From an uncultured Pseudomonadota bacterium (GTDB lineage: Bacteria > Pseudomonadota > Alphaproteobacteria > RF32 > CAG-239), in the NCBI GenBank assembly GCA_949290295.1, contig CASERH010000024.1:1-37987 (forward strand): a DNA stretch of 37,987 bases, written 5' to 3'. Positions 33,016 to 37,987 of the stretch are shown in pieces (the first letter of the stretch is position 1; the number at the start of each line of letters is the position of its first letter). The notes beneath the pieces were generated by a model that searched no databases, was not told the origin of the DNA, and saw only the letters and a program-made list of their open reading frames with translations. A program made the translations under genes and the position numbers.

Positions 33016-33734
33016 AGCTCAAAAGTATTTCCGAGTTGTTCACGCAAGACTTTGGTCGGCACTTCTTTAGCCTCTCCCTTTTTAAGGGAGCCTAGTTGAA
33101 ACGGTCCATAAGAAAGCCTGATAAGACGAGACACCTCAAGACCGATAGACTTCATCACTCGGCGGATCTCGCGATTTTTGCCTTCGGTCAAAGTAACATT
33201 GAGCCAGGTATTGGCACCTTGAGAACTTTCCATAGTGGCAGTAATCGGACCATATTCAACCCCGTCGATAACGGTACCTTTTTGCAAAGCCTGAAGTTTT
33301 TGCAAGTTAACAAAACCATGCACGCGCACTTTGTAGCGGCGTGCCCATCCATTGGAAGGAAGCTCTAACTTCCTTGAAAGCTCACCATTGTTGGTCAAAA
33401 GCAACAAACCTTCTGAGTTTAGATCCAAACGCCCAACCGAGATAACCCTCGGCAACCCGGCCGGCAGGTTTTCAAACACGGTCGGACGTCCTTTTTCATC
33501 TTTGTGCGAGGTAACAAGACCGACTGGTTTGTAATAAAGCCACAACCGGGTAAGTTCTTTTTGCGGAAGTTTTTCCCCATCGATTAAAATTTTTTCATCA
33601 CCGGAAACGTTGAAGGCCGGAGTTTTGACCTCCTCACCATTGACGGTTACCCTCCCCTGAGAAATAAGTTCTTCTGCCATTCTACGAGAACAAACACCGG
33701 AGCGAGCAATAAATTTTGCCAATCTTTCTATCAT
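33012..33734 (-). CDS. Ribosomal large-subunit pseudouridine synthase, RsuA/RluB family
   Basis: 240 residues from the ATG at 33734 (MIERLAKFIARSGVCSRRMA) with AAAGGA upstream; a longer open frame running through tadA is not coding. S4 RNA-binding domain at 1-48, then the catalytic domain with GRLDLNSEGLLLLTNNGELS, whose D is the catalytic aspartate, and VTLTEGKNREIRRVMKSIGL. It probably acts on 23S rRNA (RluB-type), but RsuA/RluE/RluF specificity cannot be settled by eye. Divergent from tadA. Confidence 0.92.
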   Translation of the reverse strand: MIERLAKFIARSGVCSRRMAEELISQGRVTVNGEEVKTPAFNVSGDEKILIDGEKLPQKELTRLWLYYKPVGLVTSHKDEKGRPTVFENLPAGLPRVISVGRLDLNSEGLLLLTNNGELSRKLELPSNGWARRYKVRVHGFVNLQKLQALQKGTVIDGVEYGPITATMESSQGANTWLNVTLTEGKNREIRRVMKSIGLEVSRLIRLSYGPFQLGSLKKGEAKEVPTKVLREQLGNTFEL

Positions 33735-33800
33735 TTTATGCTTTCCTTTTTGTTTTAGATTTAGCATAATCAAACAAAAATACAACAAAAAAGGAAAAAG

Positions 33801-34256
33801 ATGGAAGCAAAAGACTACATGACAAAAGCCTTGGAACTCGCCCAAAGAGCAGCAGCAGAAGATGAGATCCCGGTTGGCTGCGTAATTATCAATCCCGAGA
33901 CGGGAGAAATTGTTGCCGAGGCTTATAATAAGAGCCAACACAGTGAAGATGCCACTGCCCACGCGGAAATAAAAGCGATTCAAGAAGCCTGCCGCAAAAC
34001 GGGGAGCAATCGCCTGCGCGGCATGGATATGTACGTGACACTGGAGCCCTGCACCATGTGCGCAGGTGCCATTTCTTTTGCCCGCATAGAAAATTTGTAT
34101 TTTGGCGCCACGGATGCAAAAGGCGGAGCGGTAATAAGCGGGGTTAGGTTTTATGAGCAACCGACCTGCCACCACCGCCCCAAAGTCCACAGTGGCCTGA
34201 TGGAGCAAGAATGTAGCCAAATCTTAAAGGACTTTTTTAAGAAAAAAAGAAAATAA
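33801..34256 (+). CDS. tadA: tRNA-specific adenosine deaminase TadA
   Basis: Converts A34 to inosine in tRNA-Arg(ACG). 151 residues. Zinc and catalytic residues H54-A-E56 (ATAHAEIKAI) and PC84TMC87 (LEPCTMCAGAISFARI). The FGATDAKGGAV segment and basic C-terminus (FFKKKRK) are typical of TadA. AAGGAAAAAG precedes the ATG. The gene is followed by the repeat-rich region, with no clear simple terminator. Confidence 0.94.
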   Translation: MEAKDYMTKALELAQRAAAEDEIPVGCVIINPETGEIVAEAYNKSQHSEDATAHAEIKAIQEACRKTGSNRLRGMDMYVTLEPCTMCAGAISFARIENLYFGATDAKGGAVISGVRFYEQPTCHHRPKVHSGLMEQECSQILKDFFKKKRK

Positions 34257-34659
34257 GAAAACCGCCAAACGAAAAATCAGAAAATACGATTTGAAAGGCA
34301 AAAGTACCGGGGCCCAAACAGGGCACCCAAAATTTCGGCTGGTGGAATTTATAGAGTGATTTTAAAGGCGAGAAAAATTCTAATAAGCGCTAAGTAAAAT
34401 TGATATGTTGATATCAATTTTGTCTGCAAGCTCTTTGGAACATCTTGCCTAAGCTAGGCAGCTACTGCATGCCGCAGCGAAGCTAGATGCCTAAGAAATA
34501 GAAGTACATGAATTTTTCGAGACCGCACAAAATTGCTCTAGAAAACCTCCAGACGAGATTTTCAAAAAGGTTGGAGAATGGTTCAGATAGAGCGATTTGA
34601 AAGGCAAAAGTACCGGAGCGTACATAGACGTACGTGAGGACACTTTTGACCTGAACAAA
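34257..34659. repeat. Non-coding stretch of nested direct and inverted repeats
   Basis: About 400 bases between the convergent tadA and smpB genes with no supported ORF. A 24-nt segment containing GATTTGAAAGGCAAAAGTAC occurs exactly at 34287-34310 and 34593-34616; a degenerate copy lies at 34358-34376 and an inverted partial copy at 34642-34666. Other hairpins: AAAATTGATAT-GTTG-ATATCAATTTT (34396-34421, 11 bp perfect), TGCCTA-AGC-TAGGCA (34446-34460), and a long-range GCTCTA/TAGAGC pair (34535-34540 with 34588-34593). This organisation suggests a structured RNA or a mobile extragenic repeat. Confidence 0.7.
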
Positions 34660-34668
34660 TCACTCTAG
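34587..34668. repeat. Long imperfect hairpin overlapping the smpB stop codon
   Basis: AGAGCGATTTG (34589-34599) pairs with CAAATCACTCT (34656-34666, one mismatch), then AGG/CCT, AAAAGT/ACTTTT and GTAC/GTAC inward. The smpB stop (TGA, 34662-34660) lies inside the right arm. No T tract follows on either strand, so it is not a standard terminator. Confidence 0.7.
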
Positions 34669-35142
34669 ATGGGCCATTATACGACCTTTTTGTCTTTGCC
34701 AATCGCGGTCCTTCACAGCCTCTCTCTTGTCATAGATTTTTTTACCGCGCCCGAGACCAAGCTCAAGCTTGGCAAGCCCTTTGTCGTTGAAGAATAATCT
34801 GATGGCAACCAAAGTTGCTCCCTTGCGTGCAAGCGCGTTAATGATGTCGATGATTTCCTTGTGCTTTAAAAGAAGCTTGCGATCACGCTTTTCGGCATGG
34901 CTGGCATAACCCTTGTTGGCATACTCGGCAATAAACATATTAGAGATATAAAGCTCACCGTCTTTTTCAATGCCGAAGGCGTCATTAATGTTGGCATGCC
35001 CCAAACGCAAAGACTTAACTTCCGTGCCGGTAAGCTCAAGACCGGCCACAAATTTTTCCTCAATCAGATAGTCAAAATGAGCGCGCCGGTTCTGGGCTAC
35101 CAAACCGGTTGAAATATAGTCGCTTTTAACTTTCTTTGCCAT
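34660..35142 (-). CDS. smpB: SsrA-binding protein SmpB
   Basis: Binds tmRNA and places it in stalled ribosomes for trans-translation. 160 residues, standard length. VAQNRRAHFDYLIEEKFVAG, LTGTEVKSLRLGHANINDAF and the basic C-terminus (KKIYDKREAVKDRDWQRQKG) are diagnostic. Its start overlaps the tilS end by 17 nt. No ssrA gene was recognised nearby. The stop codon is embedded in a long hairpin. Confidence 0.97.
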   Translation of the reverse strand: MAKKVKSDYISTGLVAQNRRAHFDYLIEEKFVAGLELTGTEVKSLRLGHANINDAFGIEKDGELYISNMFIAEYANKGYASHAEKRDRKLLLKHKEIIDIINALARKGATLVAIRLFFNDKGLAKLELGLGRGKKIYDKREAVKDRDWQRQKGRIMAHLE

Positions 35143-36205
35143 TTGCCACCTTCATAATCTCAAAATACAAAGCACGTCTGACCTTGTATGGGAGCTCAGC
35201 ATTAGCATATTGCGGAACAAATTGCAAGCACTTCTCCCATTCGTCGCGCCCCAAAACTTTAGCCTCACGCAGTTCAGGAATAATCCAAAATCTTTTTTGA
35301 GCAAAGATAATCTCACAGCCGCCCAAAGTGCAACCTTTGAAATTTTTGCTCTTGAGCTCTTGTGCCAGCCGCAAAAGCTCATCAGCCTCAGGGGCATAAG
35401 GCTTGTTGCCCGCACGTTGCAAAAGCTCTGCCAACAGACGATAAGCAATTTCGCTATGCAGAGTTGAGGGTAAATGAGCTGAAAAAGAAAAGATACTTTT
35501 GCCCAAATTCCGCACTCGATTGGCTATGATATTTTTGACCTCGTCTTCAAAATAAGCGCGGCTACGAGCCAATACAGCGGCCGTATCTGCCAGCCGTTTT
35601 TCAGAAAGCCCTATTTTGCGCTCAAGCTCTGGTAAAAACTTGCGAATTTTAACTCGCAAAAAATCATCGCTTTGGTTAGATTCGTCTTCCACCCACTCAA
35701 TGTTTTTGGCCCTGAGATATGCTTTCAAATCATCGGGACTATCATCAAGTTGGGGGCGAATAAGGCAAATTCCGTCGCGATAAGTCAGAGGCTGCATACA
35801 AGAAAGCCCATATAACCCACTGCCTCTTTGCAACCGAAGCAAAAAAGTCTCTGCCTGATCGCGGCGATGATGCCCCGCCGCCAAAACAGAAACACCATGC
35901 TCTTTGCACCATCCGCACAAGAGAGCATATCTTGCCTCTCTGGCGGCGGCCTCAATATCGGCTGATGGCTTTTCCCCTTCCCAGGTTAGGATATGGTGTT
36001 CTATTCCAAAGCGTTGCATAAGCTCTGCCACATACTCAGCCTCTTGCCGTGAAGTTGGGCGCAAACCATGGTCAACACTCAAAGCAACCACTTTTCGCCC
36101 TATATCTTTGAGCTGCAAAACCAGTGCCAGAGAGTCAGCACCGCCGGAAACTCCGGCGGCAATAATTTGGTTTTCCAGAGGATAGCGCTCAAAGAAATCC
36201 TTCAC
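35126..36205 (-). CDS. tilS: tRNA(Ile)-lysidine synthase TilS
   Basis: Converts C34 to lysidine in the tRNA reading AUA. 359 residues, short compared with E. coli (about 430) and so probably with a reduced C-terminal region. PP-loop motif GVSGGADSLAL (about 18-28); AAGHHRRDQAETFLLRLQRG is the second signature. The start is GTG 36205, directly after the cpoB stop (TAG then GTG), so translation is likely coupled. The neighbouring ftsH common in other alphaproteobacteria is replaced here by smpB. Confidence 0.93.
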   Translation of the reverse strand: MKDFFERYPLENQIIAAGVSGGADSLALVLQLKDIGRKVVALSVDHGLRPTSRQEAEYVAELMQRFGIEHHILTWEGEKPSADIEAAAREARYALLCGWCKEHGVSVLAAGHHRRDQAETFLLRLQRGSGLYGLSCMQPLTYRDGICLIRPQLDDSPDDLKAYLRAKNIEWVEDESNQSDDFLRVKIRKFLPELERKIGLSEKRLADTAAVLARSRAYFEDEVKNIIANRVRNLGKSIFSFSAHLPSTLHSEIAYRLLAELLQRAGNKPYAPEADELLRLAQELKSKNFKGCTLGGCEIIFAQKRFWIIPELREAKVLGRDEWEKCLQFVPQYANAELPYKVRRALYFEIMKVANGKES

Positions 36206-37054
36206 CTATTTGCACTCCAAAGCTTTAGCAAAATTAGCAGCCTTGGTCTTGGTGGCCTCCTCAGCCTTCGGAAATTCGGTTGGCAAAGACTTAAAAGCGG
36301 TGCAGGCCTCCTCTTTTTTGCCAAGTTCTCTCATAGACATTCCAAGCTTGAGCAAGCTGTCAGCACCTTTGTTGCCGTCTTTATATTTTTCTAAACCTTT
36401 ACCAAAAGCGACTGCTGCTTTGGCGTAATCCTTCTTTGCATAATAAGCTTCACCCAACCAATATTGAGCATTGCCGGCCAATTTGTGCTCGGGAAACTTG
36501 GTCATAACAGCGGTAAACTTCTGGGCTGCCTCATCATTGCGGCCGGCATTGATGGCATCCATACCTTGTTTATAAATATCTTCCGCAGATTGGGTTTTGA
36601 CCGGGGCCAAATCATCACCTTTAGAGATAGCACCTCCCACAATTGAGGCGGGCGCATCTTTTGCCACCGGAGCCGAAAACTTTGGAGCCTCTGCCTGAGC
36701 TTGTCCCAATCCGCCGCCTTCAATCGGTTTGCCCTCATACATCTTGAAGCGGATATCAATATCCTTATTCATCACATCCAAGCGTTCGTTGAGCTTATTG
36801 ATTTTGAACTCGAGCTCATCAATCTTGCCAACCGTTTGGCGCAAGGTCTCATCGAATTCACCCATTCTAACAGCCACACTCTGAGCCGAGGCCGGAGCGA
36901 TTCCATCTTGTTTTTCGCGATAAGCCTGGCGTTGCAAAATCTGCACATCTTCCCTCAACTGATCAATTTCAGCCTGCAAAGCATTTTGTGCCTCAGCCGA
37001 AAAAGCCGGCAACAAAAGGGTTGAAGCCAACAAAGCGATTCTAAAGACCTTCAT
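36206..37054 (-). CDS. cpoB: Cell division coordinator CpoB (YbgF)
   Basis: A periplasmic TolA-interacting protein that coordinates envelope constriction. 282 residues from the ATG at 37054, with GAGGTAGAT upstream; a start 7 codons earlier has no ribosome site. Signal peptide MKVFRIALLASTLLLPAFSAEA, coiled coil at about 25-105 (LQAEIDQLREDVQILQRQAY), a low-complexity linker, then TPR repeats from about 160 (AEDIYKQGMDAINAGRNDEA, KLAGNAQYWLGEAYYAKKDY). It follows pal across a terminator. Confidence 0.93.
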   Translation of the reverse strand: MKVFRIALLASTLLLPAFSAEAQNALQAEIDQLREDVQILQRQAYREKQDGIAPASAQSVAVRMGEFDETLRQTVGKIDELEFKINKLNERLDVMNKDIDIRFKMYEGKPIEGGGLGQAQAEAPKFSAPVAKDAPASIVGGAISKGDDLAPVKTQSAEDIYKQGMDAINAGRNDEAAQKFTAVMTKFPEHKLAGNAQYWLGEAYYAKKDYAKAAVAFGKGLEKYKDGNKGADSLLKLGMSMRELGKKEEACTAFKSLPTEFPKAEEATKTKAANFAKALECK

Positions 37055-37121
37055 ATCTACCTCATAAAAAAACAATAAACCTTGGAATAAGATAATTTAC
37101 TTTTAAGATAATAACAAGCAC

Positions 37122-37156
37122 AAAAAAAAGCGTATCCAAAGGGGATACGCTTTTTT
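37122..37156 (-). terminator. Intrinsic terminator after pal
   Basis: GCGTATCC (37130-37137) pairs with GGATACGC (37143-37150); on the minus strand it is followed by TTTTTTTT. It lies 23 nt after the pal stop, so cpoB-tilS-smpB needs read-through or its own promoter. Confidence 0.88.
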
Positions 37157-37178
37157 CAAACTAACGACAGAATATCGA

Positions 37179-37640
37179 TTAGTTACCGGCCTTAACAACG
37201 GTAACAGCACGACGGTTCTGAGCCCAAGCGGCTTCGTTGCTGCCCAAAACGGCCGGACGCTCTTTACCATAAGAAATGGTAGAAATGCGGTCAGCAGCAA
37301 TACCTTGAGAAACGAGGTATTGTTTTACAGCGTTTGCACGGCGCTCACCCAAGGCCAAGTTGTATTCACGAGTACCGCGCTCATCGCAGTAACCTTGAAC
37401 AACTACATTAACATTCTCATGTTTCTTCAACCATTTAACCTGAGTATCCAAAATCTCGGCAGAATCCGGGCTAATGGCAGAGCTGTCAAAAGCGAAGAAA
37501 ACTCTGTCTTCAGCATTTTCCATAAAGTCACGAGCCATTTTAGATTCGCACTCGCTGCCGCCGAACAAAGAACTCTCGCTCAGAGAAGAACAGCCAGACA
37601 AGGCAATGATAGCACAGAACAAACTTAAAAGTTTTTTCAT
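37179..37640 (-). CDS. pal: Peptidoglycan-associated lipoprotein Pal
   Basis: The outer-membrane lipoprotein of the Tol-Pal system. 153 residues. MKKLLSLFCAIIALSGC is a lipoprotein signal with C17 lipidated. The OmpA-like peptidoglycan-binding domain covers about 45-152: VFFAFDSSAISPDSAEILD, VVQGYCDERGTREYNLALGE and RRANAVKQYLVSQGI, with the conserved D and R that contact diaminopimelate. GGAGATAATAAA precedes the ATG. tolB, usually directly upstream, is not seen in the remaining 347 nt of the window. Confidence 0.96.
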   Translation of the reverse strand: MKKLLSLFCAIIALSGCSSLSESSLFGGSECESKMARDFMENAEDRVFFAFDSSAISPDSAEILDTQVKWLKKHENVNVVVQGYCDERGTREYNLALGERRANAVKQYLVSQGIAADRISTISYGKERPAVLGSNEAAWAQNRRAVTVVKAGN

Positions 37641-37901
37641 TTTATTATCTCCATATGGGTTTTAATATAAATGTAATCGTTAAATAACTAATACAGTTTT
37701 AACTTAAGCAATAAAAATTTAATTTTCAACACCAAAAACAAGAACTCCTCAAAAAAAGCATAAATTTTATCAAAAGGGTCTATTTTTTTGTTTTTGGCTT
37801 ACAAATTTCGGCACTCAAGATCAATTTTCACTCAAAAGACCTTTTTCATCCGATTCTCAGATACAAGTTTTCTTAAAAAGAAAGTGTTTTTAAATAGATA
37901 T
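37641..37901. other. AT-rich region upstream of pal, no gene seen
   Basis: About 260 bases without a supported ORF. Minus-strand promoter elements for pal are expected here, but only weak matches such as TTGAAA then TAAGTT are visible, and none is convincing. Confidence 0.5.
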
Positions 37902-37973
37902 CCCCCAGTAAACTGGGGGTTCTCTAGAAAAGGCACCATATGGTGCCTTTTCATTACAGCTCCAAACGGAGCT
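37902..37973. repeat. Three consecutive perfect hairpins
   Basis: CCCCCAGT-AA-ACTGGGGG (37902-37919); a 24-nt perfect palindrome centred on CATATG with arms AAAAGGCACCAT / ATGGTGCCTTTT (37928-37951); and AGCTCC-AAAC-GGAGCT (37958-37973). The middle one works as an intrinsic terminator in either direction and may end a minus-strand gene lying beyond the window. The cluster could instead be the edge of a small mobile element. Confidence 0.8.
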
Positions 37974-37987
37974 GACCTAAATCCTGG

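Noticed and set aside
33735..34220. N-terminal extension of the RsuA/RluB-like gene through tadA
   Set aside because: The S4 domain begins at the ATG at 33734 with a ribosome site, and the extension is the reverse of tadA with an implausible composition.
34257..34659. A tmRNA (ssrA) gene next to smpB
   Set aside because: No tag-peptide frame ending in Ala-Ala-stop and no alanine-tRNA-like acceptor with a T arm could be found on either strand. The repeats do not fit the tmRNA fold.

Overview
The window reads as a chromosomal segment of a moderately low-GC, flagellated alphaproteobacterium, probably from an uncultured and possibly host-associated lineage. The lineage call rests on gene order: yebC-ruvC-ruvA-ruvB-ybgC-tolQ-tolR-tolA, and a block of MJ0042 zinc-ribbon protein, ftsE, ftsX, ydcF-like, plsC and a DUF2125-like gene, both of which I associate with Alphaproteobacteria. 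The genus cannot be named from this sequence alone. Almost every gene has a recognisable Shine-Dalgarno, and many intrinsic terminators are visible.

Layout. 1-1383 (minus): 5' part of a flagellin with a long inserted domain, cut by the window edge. 1610-9153 (minus): a multipass membrane protein, tolA, tolR, tolQ, then ybgC, ruvB, ruvA, ruvC, yebC and a lipoprotein. 9254-12618 (plus): prmA, an aminopeptidase P, a small exported CxxC protein and a cold-shock protein. 12675-15243: a UPF0104-type membrane protein (minus), diverging from an L-lactate dehydrogenase and a zinc-ribbon membrane protein (plus). 15284-17930: an AT-rich accessory block with a 46-codon small ORF, a secreted ankyrin protein and a truncated calcium-binding RTX-like protein; it ends at tRNA-Thr(UGU). 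18118-20631: a metal-efflux cassette of an ArsR/SmtB regulator, a separate HMA metal-binding protein and a P1B ATPase. 20702-28299: AnmK-like kinase, aspS, an unknown GC-richer gene, rnd, a second ArsR, xseB, ispA and the zinc-ribbon protein. 28420-32492 (plus): ftsE, ftsX, ydcF-like, plsC, DUF2125-like. 32461-34256: rsmD, an rluB-like gene and tadA. 34257-34659: a non-coding stretch of nested repeats. 34660-37640 (minus): smpB, tilS, cpoB, pal. The right edge carries three consecutive hairpins.

How the genes relate. Most of the window is housekeeping: envelope integrity (Tol-Pal), division (FtsEX), Holliday-junction processing (RuvABC), RNA and tRNA modification, ribosome rescue (SmpB), and lipid and isoprenoid synthesis. 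The tol-pal genes lie in two clusters about 32 kb apart, and tolB is in neither visible part. The metal cassette looks like a self-contained regulated unit with a clear sigma70-type promoter overlapped by an inverted repeat.

The most unusual items are the flagellin insertion, the nested repeat element next to and overlapping the smpB stop, the separately encoded metal-binding domain, the truncated calcium-binding gene beside tRNA-Thr, the small ORF at 15490, and the hairpin triplet at the right edge. I found no CRISPR array, rRNA, transposase or integrase gene. All functions come from motifs read by eye; no database search was run.
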